A DNA stretch of 64,000 bases from Pedobacter sp. JY14-1 (GTDB taxonomy: Bacteria; Bacteroidota; Bacteroidia; Sphingobacteriales; Sphingobacteriaceae): assembly GCF_029269825.1 (NCBI RefSeq), contig NZ_JARJHU010000008.1, positions 682,001 through 746,000 of the forward strand. The letters are read 5' to 3'. Of this stretch, positions 24,813 to 35,100 are shown piece by piece. The notes under the pieces are model-generated. The model worked only from the letters and a program-made list of their open reading frames with translations. It ran no database searches and was not told where the DNA came from. The position numbers and the translations under genes are program-made. The first letter of the stretch is position 1. Each line of letters starts with the position of its first letter.

Positions 24813-25592
24813 TCACGTTCCAATAAAAGAAGCTTTTCTTTTTTCCAGAAATGCCGCTACTCCTTCTCTGAAGTCAGCCGTTCCAAAACATTGGCCGAAC
24901 TCACGGATCTCGGTTTCAAAACCTTCGCGGCCCCCGGAAGCATTCACCGCCCTTATTGCGGCGGCAACCGCCAGCGGCGCCCTTGACCTGATCTGCTCCA
25001 ATATCGATACCGATTTGGTCTGCAGTTCTGCTCCCGGCACGACATAATTGACGAGGCCTATCTTCTCCGCCTGTTCCGCCCCGATCATTTCTGCCGTAGT
25101 GATCATTTCTATTGCCCTGCCTCTTCCGATCAGCCCTGCCAGCCGCTGGGTCCCGCCGTATCCCGGGATAAGGCCAAGTGTCACTTCCGGCAGCCCGAAC
25201 CTGGCTTGATCCGATGCGACGCGGATATGGCAGGCCATCGCCAGCTCGAGCCCGCCTCCCAGCGCAAAACCATTGATCGCTGCGACCACAGGCTTAGGGC
25301 AATTTGAAATGGCATCAAATACCTGCTCTTGTCCTCTCCTTGCAAGCGCTTCACCGTCCTCCGGGCCGAGGGTTGCAAATTCAGAAATATCGGCTCCGGC
25401 CGCAAAAGCCTTTTCACCCGCTCCCGTCAGCAGAACCCCTCTTACCTCCCGGGTCTGCGCAGCAAATTCGATTTGCTGCGCAAGTTCTTCCAATGTTTCG
25501 CGGTTCAGGGCATTGAGTTTGTCTGGTCTGTTGATCGTCAGGTACAATACCTGTTCTTTCAGTTCTCTGAGGATATTCCGTCCGGCACTCAT
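24813..25592 (-). CDS. Enoyl-CoA hydratase/isomerase family protein
   Basis: A 259-residue crotonase-fold protein. The CoA-binding and oxyanion segments are visible: AGADISEF, NGFALGGGLELAMACHIRVAS and GLPEVTLGLIPGYGGTQRLAGLIG, the last carrying one conserved glutamate. Length and motifs fit short-chain enoyl-CoA hydratase of fatty-acid or amino-acid breakdown, but the crotonase family also includes isomerases and dehydratases. It stands alone, divergent from glnS. Confidence 0.88.
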   Translation of the reverse strand: MSAGRNILRELKEQVLYLTINRPDKLNALNRETLEELAQQIEFAAQTREVRGVLLTGAGEKAFAAGADISEFATLGPEDGEALARRGQEQVFDAISNCPKPVVAAINGFALGGGLELAMACHIRVASDQARFGLPEVTLGLIPGYGGTQRLAGLIGRGRAIEMITTAEMIGAEQAEKIGLVNYVVPGAELQTKSVSILEQIRSRAPLAVAAAIRAVNASGGREGFETEIREFGQCFGTADFREGVAAFLEKRKASFIGT

Positions 25593-25643
25593 AAATTATA
25601 CAGTAGTTGACAGGTAAATGTAGCCAAATTAGCCGTTTTATAT

Positions 25644-25651
25644 TAACTTTG
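25644..25651 (+). promoter_or_regulatory. -7 box for glnS
   Basis: TAACTTTG matches TAnnTTTG exactly, 20 bases before the glnS ATG, predicting a leader of about 13 bases. No -33 TTG at standard spacing is evident. Confidence 0.5.
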
Positions 25652-25670
25652 AGGCCTAAAAATACTGTTT

Positions 25671-27332
25671 ATGAGTGAGGAAAGATCATTGAACTTCATC
25701 GAAGAAATCATTGAGAACGATTTGAAAAGCGGAAAGTACCAGGAACTGGTCACCCGTTTTCCCCCTGAGCCCAACGGTTACCTGCACATTGGTCATGCCA
25801 AGGCCATCTGCCTGAACTTTGGCCTCACTCAGAAATACGGTGGCTATACCAACCTGCGCTTTGACGATACCAACCCGGTTACCGAAAAAACCGAGTACGT
25901 AAACAGCCAGCAGGAAGATATCAGATGGCTCGGCTTCCGGTGGAAGAACGAGCTTTATACTTCCGATTATTTCGGAAAACTGTATGACTATGCCGTTATA
26001 CTGATCGAAAAGGGCCTGGCCTATGTTGACCACAGCACTGCGGAAGAGATCGCAGCGCAAAAAGGCACCCCTACCGAAGCCGGAACTGCCGGACCATACC
26101 GTGACCGCAGCATTGCAGAAAATCTTGACCTCTTCAGCAGGATGAAGGCCGGGGAATTCCCCGACGGGGCCTGCACACTAAGAGCAAAGATTGACCTTGC
26201 AAGCCCCAATATGCTCATGCGCGACCCGATCATTTACCGCATCAAGCATGCTGAACACCACCGCACCGGCAACCAATGGTGCATTTACCCGATGTACGAC
26301 TTTGCCCATGGACAGAGCGACAGTATTGAGGGAATTACGCATTCCATCTGCACGCTGGAATATGTAGCCCATCGCGAGCTTTACGACTGGCTGATCGAAA
26401 AACTGGGCATCTTCCCCTCAAAACAATATGAATTTGCCCGGCTGAACCTTTCCTATACGGTCATGAGCAAGCGTAAGCTACTGCAGCTGGTCAATGATGG
26501 CGTCGTCAGCGGCTGGGATGACCCACGCATGCCTACCATCAGTGGCCTGCGCAGACGAGGCTATACACCCGAAAGTATCCGCGAGTTCTGCGACCGGATC
26601 GGCATCGCTAAAAGGGAAAACATCATCGAACTCAGTTTGCTTGAATTCTGCATCCGCGAACACCTTAATAAGACCGCTACCCGCGTCATGGCTGTGCTGG
26701 ACCCCATTAAATTGGTGATCACGAACTACCCGGAAGACCAGGAGGAAATCCTGCTCGGAGAAAACAACCCTGAAGCTGAAGACAAGGGCGGCAGCCGGGA
26801 GATTCCTTTCTCGCGTGAGCTCTGGATAGAAAGGGAGGACTTTATGGAAACTCCGGCAAAGAAGTGGTTCCGTCTTGCACCGGAAGCAATGGTCCGCTTA
26901 AAACATGCCTATATCGTTAAGTGTGAAACCTTCGAGAAGGATGCGGAAGGCAATGTGACCACGGTCTACTGTCGCTATATCCCCGAATCGCGAAGCGGCT
27001 CGGACACAAGCGGTATTCATGTAAAAGGCACCATACACTGGGTAAGCCGTGCGCATGCAAAACAGGCTGAAGTACGCTTATATGACCGGCTCTTTATTTC
27101 CGAATCACCGGATGCCGAAGAAGGGGACTTCAAAGATTACCTGAACCCTGAAAGTGTCGAGGTGATCAGGGATGCCTATATAGAACCTTATCTTGCCAAG
27201 GCAGACCAAAGGGGGCGCTACCAGTTTATCCGCAAGGGCTATTACTGCCTGGATAAGGACTCCACTCCGGAACACCTGGTCTTCAATCGCACCGTATCCC
27301 TTAAGGATGCCTGGGCCAAGGCCAATAAATAG
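25671..27332 (+). CDS. glnS: Glutaminyl-tRNA synthetase
   Basis: A class I synthetase of 553 residues. The HIGH motif (PPEPNGYLHIGHAK, residues 39-42) and the KMSKS-type loop VMSKRKL (from residue 264) are those of E. coli GlnRS, and the C-terminal half has the two beta-barrels that bind the anticodon. Together with gltX in this window it implies direct charging of tRNA-Gln rather than reliance on the amidotransferase pathway. It has a short leader and is convergent with the amidase gene, with 7 bases between stops. Confidence 0.97.
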   Translation: MSEERSLNFIEEIIENDLKSGKYQELVTRFPPEPNGYLHIGHAKAICLNFGLTQKYGGYTNLRFDDTNPVTEKTEYVNSQQEDIRWLGFRWKNELYTSDYFGKLYDYAVILIEKGLAYVDHSTAEEIAAQKGTPTEAGTAGPYRDRSIAENLDLFSRMKAGEFPDGACTLRAKIDLASPNMLMRDPIIYRIKHAEHHRTGNQWCIYPMYDFAHGQSDSIEGITHSICTLEYVAHRELYDWLIEKLGIFPSKQYEFARLNLSYTVMSKRKLLQLVNDGVVSGWDDPRMPTISGLRRRGYTPESIREFCDRIGIAKRENIIELSLLEFCIREHLNKTATRVMAVLDPIKLVITNYPEDQEEILLGENNPEAEDKGGSREIPFSRELWIEREDFMETPAKKWFRLAPEAMVRLKHAYIVKCETFEKDAEGNVTTVYCRYIPESRSGSDTSGIHVKGTIHWVSRAHAKQAEVRLYDRLFISESPDAEEGDFKDYLNPESVEVIRDAYIEPYLAKADQRGRYQFIRKGYYCLDKDSTPEHLVFNRTVSLKDAWAKANK

Positions 27333-27339
27333 GCCGCTG

Positions 27340-28173
27340 TTACAGATATTTCTTATACAGATTGAACAGGATCAGCTTGTCCGCCGCAGTCAGGGCAGGC
27401 GTAACATCTGTCTGCACAAAATGCCTTTTGAACGCAACGATCGCTGCAGAAAGGTTCTTCGTGTCATAGCCGATGATCCGCAGCGCAGCGGTCGTGTCAA
27501 ATTCAGCCGGCGGCATCTTCAGCACATCATCATACCAGAAACCAAAACCCTTCAACGCGAGGGCCTTCCAGGGAAAACTGGCCGGATCAGGCTTGCGTGA
27601 TGGCGCAATATCCATGTGGCCGATAAAATTTGCCGTCGGGATGTTGTACTTTTTTTTCAAAACTGTCAGTACTTCCACTAGGCTCCGGATCTGTATATCC
27701 GGATAAGGCTCGCTACCATTATTATCGATCTCTATACCGATTGAAGAAGAGTTCAGATCGGTATCATTTCCCCATTTCCCGGCTCCGGCATGTTGCGCAC
27801 GCAGGTAGTCATTCACCATTTGAAAAACCTTCCCGTCTCTGCCGACCACATAATGGGCACTCACCTCCGTCTTCTTCATCGTAAAGGTTTTCAGCGTCTG
27901 GTCTGATGAGTTCTGTGCTGTATGGTGCAGGATCACGAAATTGGGCCTGCGGATACCAAAATTCACAGAACTCACCCAAGACTGGTCCTCCTTCGGAAAG
28001 CCCGAAAGTCCCTGGTCCTGTGGAGCAGGACTCCGGATCAGCTTGGCATAATCCTTTGCCTGTTGCTTATATATCTTATCTGTTGCTGCATATTTGCCCG
28101 TAGCACAGGAAGCCATCAGCAGAATTAAGAGCCCTGCAAAGCCGTTCAAAAGGTGATTTACGGTAGTTTTCAT
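27340..28173 (-). CDS. N-acetylmuramoyl-L-alanine amidase lipoprotein (Amidase_2)
   Basis: A 277-residue peptidoglycan amidase. The N-terminus is a lipoprotein signal (NGFAGLLILLMASC, cysteine at the cleavage site), followed by a linker and the Amidase_2/AmpD fold with FVILHHTAQNSSD (zinc His), SAHYVVGRDGKVFQMV, SSIGIEIDN and FIGHMDIAPSRKPDPASFPW. The His ligands and the GHMDIAPSRKxDPG-type motif are complete. It is probably anchored in a membrane, acting on the wall or recycled muropeptides. Monocistronic. Confidence 0.9.
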   Translation of the reverse strand: MKTTVNHLLNGFAGLLILLMASCATGKYAATDKIYKQQAKDYAKLIRSPAPQDQGLSGFPKEDQSWVSSVNFGIRRPNFVILHHTAQNSSDQTLKTFTMKKTEVSAHYVVGRDGKVFQMVNDYLRAQHAGAGKWGNDTDLNSSSIGIEIDNNGSEPYPDIQIRSLVEVLTVLKKKYNIPTANFIGHMDIAPSRKPDPASFPWKALALKGFGFWYDDVLKMPPAEFDTTAALRIIGYDTKNLSAAIVAFKRHFVQTDVTPALTAADKLILFNLYKKYL

Positions 28174-28300
28174 CTGGTGTGTATCAACGCATAAAATTAC
28201 TATTTTTTATTATTTTAGCCGAAAAGCCGGGCTTATATGCCTGGCAATGATCACTTAACGATAAGACCTGTACAACAGACAACACATTAACTAACTAATT

Positions 28301-29995
28301 ATGAGATCAATAACGGGGATTGCCTTTTTTCTTATCGGATGCTCAGTACTCACTTCATGTACCAATGACCAGTCTTCAGACCATACTGCCGCAGACAGTA
28401 CCGCCAGGACCAGTGACAGCCTGAAGAAGACGCAGGACAGCCTTAGGAAGTATGTTAACGAGCGCCTGCCCATTTATGAAAAGGTCAGACTTACTGCTGA
28501 TCTTAACAGCCTGTCGGTTAGCGAACGCAAAACCCTTCCCCTCCTCATCCAGGCCGCCCAGGTTATGGATGCTATCTTCTGGAAGCAGGCTTATCCGCAG
28601 CGCGACAGTCTTCTCAGTACGATTAAGGACGAAAAGACCAAAGCTTTCCTGATGATCAACTATGGCCCCTGGGACCGTCTGAACGGAGACAAACCCTTTG
28701 TTGCAGGCGTTGGCCCCAAACCGGCAGGAGGTACTTTCTACCCCGCTGGACTTACCAAAAAGGAACTGGATGAATCTGATGTCAAGGACAAATACGGCCA
28801 GTATTCTGTGATCCGTCGTGACCCTTACGGTAAATTATCGTCTGTTCCTTACTCTGTCGCTTTCGAAACAGAGCTGCAGCGGGCAACCTCCCTGCTGAAG
28901 ATTGCCGCAGTGACTGCAGAAGACAAGGCCCTGCGGTATTACCTCAACCAGCGCGCAGATGCCCTGGTTACAGACCAATATACCAAAAGCGATTACGCCT
29001 GGCTCGATATGAAGGACAATACCCTGGACATCATCATCGGCCCCATTGAGAACTATGAAGACAAACTCTTTAATGCCCGTGCTTCCTTCGAAGCATACGT
29101 ACTCATCAAGGACAAGGCCTGGAGCAAACGCCTGGCCAAATATGTAAAGCTGCTTCCGTCGCTCCAGCAGGGCCTTCCTGTAGCTCCAAAATATAAAAAG
29201 GAAAAGCCGGGCACCGATTCCGAACTCAATGCCTATGACGTGGTTTATTATGCCGGAGACTGCAATGCAGGCTCCAAGACCATTGCCGTCAACCTGCCTA
29301 ACGACGAGATCATCCAGCAGAAGAAAGGCACCCGCCGTCTGCAGTTGAAAAATGCGATGAAGGCCAAGTTTGACAGGATCCTGCTTCCCGTTGCCGGTGA
29401 GCTCATCGACAAAGAACAACAGCAGTACATTAATTTTGATGCCTTCTTTGCCAACGTCATGTTCCATGAAGTCGCTCACGGACTGGGTATCAAGAAGACA
29501 GTGACCGGTAAGGGCTTTGTGAAGGAAGCATTACAGGAACAATATTCCTGGCTCGAGGAAGGCAAGGCCGACGTACTTGGCCTCTATATGGTCACCGACC
29601 TCCTTAAACGGAAAGAGCTTGAGGGCGACATCCGGCAGTATTACACTACTTATATGGCGGGTATCCTGCGCTCTGTACGTTTCGGGGCAGCCAGTGCCCA
29701 CGGGAAAGCAAATATGCAGTGCTTCAACTTCTTCCAGGAACAGGGCGCTTTCATCCGCAATGCTGACGGCACCTATAAGGTCGACTATGCCCGCTTTGAA
29801 GGGGCCATGAAGAAACTCGCAGCAAACATCCTGATCATGCAGGGCAACGGTGACCGTATGGCCGTGGAAAAAGCGGCGCGGGAAAAAGCGGTTATTTTAC
29901 CTGAACTTCAGCAAGACCTCGACCGTCTGACTTCAAAAGGGATCCCTGTGGATATCATCTTTGAACAGGGCTGGGATGTGCTTGGCGCCAGGTAA
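28301..29995 (+). CDS. M49-like zinc metallohydrolase lipoprotein
   Basis: A 564-residue lipoprotein (signal GIAFFLIGCSVLTSC, Cys at the lipobox) with a long catalytic domain. The zinc motif HEVAHG places HEXXH at residues 389-393, and a second motif, EEGKADVLGLY, lies at 419-429. This pairing resembles the dipeptidyl-peptidase III (M49) superfamily and the related domain of plant Nudix hydrolase 3, but classical M49 has HEXXGH with one more residue. The substrate is unknown. It ends 3 bases from the stop of the convergent response regulator. Confidence 0.7.
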   Translation: MRSITGIAFFLIGCSVLTSCTNDQSSDHTAADSTARTSDSLKKTQDSLRKYVNERLPIYEKVRLTADLNSLSVSERKTLPLLIQAAQVMDAIFWKQAYPQRDSLLSTIKDEKTKAFLMINYGPWDRLNGDKPFVAGVGPKPAGGTFYPAGLTKKELDESDVKDKYGQYSVIRRDPYGKLSSVPYSVAFETELQRATSLLKIAAVTAEDKALRYYLNQRADALVTDQYTKSDYAWLDMKDNTLDIIIGPIENYEDKLFNARASFEAYVLIKDKAWSKRLAKYVKLLPSLQQGLPVAPKYKKEKPGTDSELNAYDVVYYAGDCNAGSKTIAVNLPNDEIIQQKKGTRRLQLKNAMKAKFDRILLPVAGELIDKEQQQYINFDAFFANVMFHEVAHGLGIKKTVTGKGFVKEALQEQYSWLEEGKADVLGLYMVTDLLKRKELEGDIRQYYTTYMAGILRSVRFGAASAHGKANMQCFNFFQEQGAFIRNADGTYKVDYARFEGAMKKLAANILIMQGNGDRMAVEKAAREKAVILPELQQDLDRLTSKGIPVDIIFEQGWDVLGAR

Positions 29996-29998
29996 CCT

Positions 29999-30355
29999 CT
30001 AAATATATTTATGGATAATGTCTTCCAGCGCCTGAATATCGAAGGGCTTGGGCAGATGATCGTCAGCGCCCGCCTGTGCAGCAAGTGAAGCAACATCATT
30101 GTTCGCAGAAAAATAGATCACGGGGATGTGCCGTAGCTGTTCATTGCTTTTCAGCGCACGTGTAGCATCGATACCGCCTACATCAGGCAGCCAGTTATCC
30201 ATAAAAATGATGTCCGGCATATAGGCAGCAACCTGGTCAATGATCTCGTTTGAAGTAGAAGAAGTACGGATCTCATAACCCGCATCTTCCAGAATGATCC
30301 TGCAAAGGTCCAATATGTCTATATTATCGTCAAAAACGAATACTTTTTTTGCCAT
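29999..30355 (-). CDS. Single-domain response regulator
   Basis: A 118-residue protein consisting only of a receiver domain. It has the acidic pocket (VFDDN), the acceptor Asp in IIFMDNWLPDVGG, Thr/Ser in VIYFSANND and Lys in HLPKPFD. It has no output domain, so it acts by protein contact or as a phosphate sink. It is the sixth and last gene of the Che-like operon, 7 bases after cheB. Confidence 0.9.
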   Translation of the reverse strand: MAKKVFVFDDNIDILDLCRIILEDAGYEIRTSSTSNEIIDQVAAYMPDIIFMDNWLPDVGGIDATRALKSNEQLRHIPVIYFSANNDVASLAAQAGADDHLPKPFDIQALEDIIHKYI

Positions 30356-30362
30356 TTCTATT

Positions 30363-30941
30363 TTAAGGTCTGCGTTCAGAGAGCAAGTTAATAAATTCTC
30401 CCATTTCTTCTGCCTTCAGCACTTTATCTATGGCTACATTCAGCTGCGCCTGGGCCGGCATATAGGCCACCTGGGCGGTAGCGGGATCCTGTATCAGTAC
30501 CATTCCGCCCAGCTGTTTTACCGTTTTCAGGCCATTGACCCCGTCAGCATTAGACCCTGAAAGGAGCAGACAGGCCAGGTGGTCCCCGTAGACTTCAGCC
30601 GCGCTCTGGAAGGTCACATCAATAGAGGGTCGTGAATAATTTACCTTTTCTGAGTAGTCCAGCGAAAACGTGCGGTCCTGCTCGATCAGCAGATGATAAT
30701 CAGAAGGAGCGATATATATCGTTCCCGCAGCCAGAACTTCTTTTTCATCGGCCTCCTTTACACGCATCGGTGTCCGGCTGGAAAGCAGGTCCGGCAGCAG
30801 GGAATCCGTTCCGTGCTTGCGGTGTACTACGATCACTATGGGGAAACTCAGCGGACCCTGCATAGCCGGCAAAGCCTTCAGCAAGACGTCGAGGCTCCCG
30901 GCAGACCCTCCGATGACCAATGCCTCACAACGTTTCATCAT
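30363..30941 (-). CDS. cheB: CheB-type protein-glutamate methylesterase domain
   Basis: A 192-residue stand-alone CheB catalytic domain without the usual N-terminal receiver. Triad candidates are Ser13 in VIGGSAGSLDVL, His40 in VIVVHRKHG and Asp in LLSGSNADGVNGL. Chemotaxis CheB removes methyl groups from, or deamidates, receptor glutamates. No chemoreceptor, CheA or CheW lies in this window, so the target is probably the hybrid kinase of the operon or another sensor. Its ATG overlaps the cheR stop by four bases. Confidence 0.9.
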   Translation of the reverse strand: MMKRCEALVIGGSAGSLDVLLKALPAMQGPLSFPIVIVVHRKHGTDSLLPDLLSSRTPMRVKEADEKEVLAAGTIYIAPSDYHLLIEQDRTFSLDYSEKVNYSRPSIDVTFQSAAEVYGDHLACLLLSGSNADGVNGLKTVKQLGGMVLIQDPATAQVAYMPAQAQLNVAIDKVLKAEEMGEFINLLSERRP

Positions 30942-31765
30942 CCCAGTTTCCTCCAGATCTTCTCCGAACCGAGCCGTTTATATTTATTATTGAAACCTGC
31001 ATAACTGATCGTTTCCTTAGTGCCCAGGGCAAGATAACCAAGTTCCTCCAGGCTATCGTCAAAAAGCTGCAGTACCTTTTGCTGCAGTTCGCGGTCAAAG
31101 TAGATCAGTACATTCCTGCACATGATCAGCTGGAACTCATTAAAGGAATGGTCAGAGACCAGGTTATGCGTGGAAAAAATGAGCTTTCGCCGGAGTTCGT
31201 CGTCAAACTTGGCAAGCGAATAATTCGCGGTATAATAGCTGGAAAAATCCTTTGTACCCCCAGAGAGAATATAATTTTCAGAATACTGCCGCATATACCC
31301 CAGACTAAACATTCCCTGTTCCCCCCGTTCCAGTACAGTTGGGTTGATGTCCGTTGCATAGATAAGCGACTTGTGCAGCAGATTAAGCTCCTTTAGCAGG
31401 ATCGCAATAGAATAAGCTTCCTCCCCGGTAGAACAGCCCGCCAGCCATATCCTGATGAACGGATAAGTACCCAGTCTGGGGAGGACTTCTTCCCTGAGCC
31501 GTCTGAAGAAATCCGGGTCCCGGAACATCTCGGTCACATTTACGGTGATCTGTTCCACAAAACGCCTGAAGTAAGCCTCATCGTGGTTTATTCTGTACCG
31601 GAACTCGCTAAAGCTCAACGCCCGGTCAAGGGTATACAACCTGACGATACGCCGCTTTATCGACGCCCTGGAATAACCCGTAAAATCATAGCCGTACCGT
31701 TCCAGAAGGTCTGAAAGCAATACCTCTACTTGTTCTTCGTTGATCAGCCCTCCTTCCAAGGTCAA
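30938..31765 (-). CDS. cheR: CheR-type protein-glutamate O-methyltransferase
   Basis: A 275-residue SAM-dependent methyltransferase with the N-terminal CheR_N segment (LLERYGYDFTGYSRASIKRRI) and the catalytic domain (IWLAGCSTGEEAYSIAILL, IYATDINPTVLERG, LIMCRNVLIYFD). It has no TPR or pentapeptide-binding extension. It is coupled at both ends by ATGA overlaps: with the response regulator before it (31762-31765) and with cheB after it. The methyl acceptor is unknown. Confidence 0.92.
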   Translation of the reverse strand: MTLEGGLINEEQVEVLLSDLLERYGYDFTGYSRASIKRRIVRLYTLDRALSFSEFRYRINHDEAYFRRFVEQITVNVTEMFRDPDFFRRLREEVLPRLGTYPFIRIWLAGCSTGEEAYSIAILLKELNLLHKSLIYATDINPTVLERGEQGMFSLGYMRQYSENYILSGGTKDFSSYYTANYSLAKFDDELRRKLIFSTHNLVSDHSFNEFQLIMCRNVLIYFDRELQQKVLQLFDDSLEELGYLALGTKETISYAGFNNKYKRLGSEKIWRKLG

Positions 31766-32127
31766 ACGTATTCGGTAAGCAGTTTCGTTAGTTCTTCCAC
31801 ATTGATCGGCTTGGACACATAACCTACCGCCCCCGCCTCCAGGCAGCGCTCACGGTCCCCCAGCATTGCCTGCGCCGTAACAGCGATTACCGGAATGTGC
31901 TTCAACACCGGGTCGCTGTTCATCTTAGCCATCGCCTCATAACCGTCCATACCCGGCATCATCATATCCATCAGCACCACACCAATCTCAGGATTGTTGG
32001 CCAGCATGTGGATACCCTCCTCCGCACCGGGAGCGGAAAGGCACTGGTAACCTTTAGCCTTCAGCACCGCTTTTAGTGCGAAGATGTTCCGGTTATCATC
32101 ATCGACGATCAATACCTTATTTGCCAT
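31762..32127 (-). CDS. Single-domain response regulator
   Basis: A 121-residue receiver-only protein (KVLIVDDDNRNIFALKAVL, acceptor Asp in GVVLMDMMMPGMDGYEAM, Thr in VIAVTAQAM, Lys in YVSKPINVEEL). It closely resembles the third receiver of the preceding hybrid kinase (same VLMDMMMP and VTAxAMxGDRExC patterns), suggesting duplication or a relay partner. It lies 3 bases after the hybrid kinase gene and overlaps cheR by four bases. Confidence 0.93.
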   Translation of the reverse strand: MANKVLIVDDDNRNIFALKAVLKAKGYQCLSAPGAEEGIHMLANNPEIGVVLMDMMMPGMDGYEAMAKMNSDPVLKHIPVIAVTAQAMLGDRERCLEAGAVGYVSKPINVEELTKLLTEYV

Positions 32128-32130
32128 AAC

Positions 32131-35100
32131 TTATATTTTATTGTAAAGCCATACCCGCAACAGCGAGATCAGCTGGTCAATATCCACCGGTTTGGAAATG
32201 TAATCTGAAGCGCCGGCCGCAATACACTTTTCCCGGTCTCCCATCATTGCTTTTGCAGTAACAGCAAGCACCGGCAAATGTTTATAAGCAGGCATCTTGC
32301 GGATCTCCCGCGTACTTTCATAACCATCCATTTCAGGCATCATCATATCCATAAGCACGATGTCCACCGCCGGGTTATCCCGCAGCAACTGCAGGGCCTC
32401 CCGGCCATCAGTTGCTGCCAGCACTTTCATCTTATGCTGCTCAAGCGCCTTAGTCAGTGAAAAGATATTGCGCACGTCGTCATCTGCGATCAGTACAGTC
32501 TTGCCCTTAAGTACCTCATATAGCCCGCCCAGCTTCTCCGGTACAGGTTTTCTCTGACGGGCTTCCGTGGCATTCTCTTCCACAAGATGCAGGAACAGCC
32601 CAGCCTCGTCCAGAATGCGCTGGTAGGAATGCGCCGTCTTCACCACAATAGAGTCCGCATATTGTTTGATCCTGCTTTCCTCACCCTTAGACAAATTCTT
32701 GCCTGTAAAGATGATGATCGGCAGGTTTTCGAGCCCCTCCGTTTTTTTGATCGCTTCCAGTGTGTCATAAGCATTCTTGTGAGGTATACCCATGTCGAGG
32801 ATCACACAGTCCACATCCCTGCGCTGCAATGCTCCGATCCCTGCTTTCACATTATTGGCTACCTCTGTATTGATCTTATAATTGCTCAGGAAATAACTTA
32901 ATGCTTCCGCGTGCTGCTTGTTCTCTTCAACGATCAATACCTTTTTCGGATACTTGCTCAGCGCATGTTCCAGTTTCTGGAAGATCACCTTCATTTGCTC
33001 CAGTGCAACCGGCTTGTTGATGAAGTCCACCGCACCTTTCAGCAAGCTTTCCTTCTTCACCTCCATCGAAGACATGATGTGTACCGGGATCGGCCTGGTT
33101 TCCGGGTTCGACTTCAGCTCTTCCATCACCTGCCAGCCATCCTTTACCGGCAACTGGATGTCAAGGAGTATGGCCAGTGGCCGGTAACGACGGGCCAGTT
33201 CTATACCGGCATCTCCCCTTACCGCTACAATCCCCCTGTAGCCCCGTTTCCTGGTAAAGTCAAGCAGCACCTTAGCGAAAGAAGTATCATCCTCAATGAT
33301 CAGAATGGACTTATCTCCCGCACCAATATGATCGCGGTCATCCTCCACATCTGAAGGGATATGCGCTACGGTAAAGCGCTCAGCAGCAGATACCTCTTCC
33401 GTATCCTGCGCGGGAGCAGAATGCCGTTCGCCCGCTGTATTATCCTGTGGGGCTATCTTTGAGCGGTCTTCCGGGAGCAGCAGCGTGAATTCACTGCCGA
33501 TATCTTCCTTACTGCTGAGGTCAATCTCCCCCCCAAGCAACTTTGCCAGTTCCCGGCTGATCGACAATCCAAGGCCTGTTCCGCCAAACCTGCGACGGGT
33601 AGAACCATCTGCCTGCTGAAAGGCTTCAAAGATCAGACCCTGCTTGCTGGCAGGTATCCCGATGCCCGTATCCGTCACCTTGAAGCTTACCAGGTTCTGT
33701 TCAGGCAACCGTTTCACCGTCAGCGAGACCCTGCCGCGCTCAGTAAACTTGATCGCATTGGACAACAGGTTCTTCAGGATCTGCTCCAGCCTCATCTTAT
33801 CGGTATTGAACGTCCTGATTTCGTCATCGACGTCGACGACCAGCTCCAGCCCCTTATTTTTTGCCTGCGGATCAAACAATGAACGCATGTCTGTAACTAC
33901 TTCCCGGAGATTAAGGTCGGCAAATTCAAGCTTCATTTTGCCTGCCTCTATCTTGGAAAGATCCAGGATCTCGTCGATCAGGCCCAGCAGCCCCTGTCCC
34001 GAACTCTGGATTACTTCAGCATATTCCGTATACTCACTGTCCAGGTCCTTATTTTCCGCCATCAGCTTGGAAAGGAGCAGGATCGAGTTCAGAGGTGTAC
34101 GCAGTTCATGCGACATGTTCGCCAGGAATTCGGACTTGTACTTAGTACTCTGTTCCAGTTGTTCCGCCTTGATCTGTATTTCCCGGTTACGCTCTTCGAT
34201 CATCTGGTTCTTTTCTTCCAGCAAGCTTGTGCGTTCCTCCAGTTCCTGGTTGCTTTGCAGCAACTCCTCCTGCTGAACCCTCAGTTCTTCCTCCGAAGTC
34301 TGTATTTTCTGGGTCTGGGCTTCCAGCTCTGCATTCAGCCCCTCAAGTTCACTGTGCTGGGCCTGCAATTCCTCCGCCTGGGCCTGGGTCTCCTCCAGCA
34401 GGTCCTGCAGTTTCTTTCTGCTCTGCGCCCCGTGGAGAGCGATCCCGATATTGTGCGAAACACTTTTCAGCAGCTCCTGCTGCAAGGGCGTGAAGGCTTT
34501 CAGCGCACCCAGTTCCAATACCCCTAACACTTCTCCGTGACGCAGCACCGGAAAGGCCGCGATATAGCCTGGTTTCGTATGCCCTGTTGCATAGCTGATG
34601 GTCATTTCACCATCAGGAACGTCTGTGATCATCAACGGCGTCCCCGATTTGAATACCTGGCCGGAAATGCCGTCGCCGGCGTTTAATGTCCTGCGCTCAG
34701 TATTCAATGCATAACCACCTTCCAGATGCAGCCGCATGTCTTCGCCCACGAGATAGAAAGCGGCAACCACGCTGTTCGTATGCCCTACAAGGTTCTCCAG
34801 GATATCCTCCGCCAGCTCCTCCACTGTCTTTTCCCCTACCATTTTATCGTTCAGGCCCGCAATGGCTGCCTGCAGCCATTCCTTATCGGCCAGCAGCGAA
34901 AACGAATATTGCAAAGACTCCGCCATCGCATTCAGCGACAGCGCCAGGCTTCCCAGTCCGTCCTTCAGCTCATCATTCAGCCGCAACCGGTAGTCTCCGT
35001 TGGAAATCTGCCCCGCGATGCGCTGTATCGCCTCTATACGAAGGTCCATTTCCGCCTTCTTCGCCGTCAGCTCATCCTGGAGCCGCATCCGCTCGTCCAG

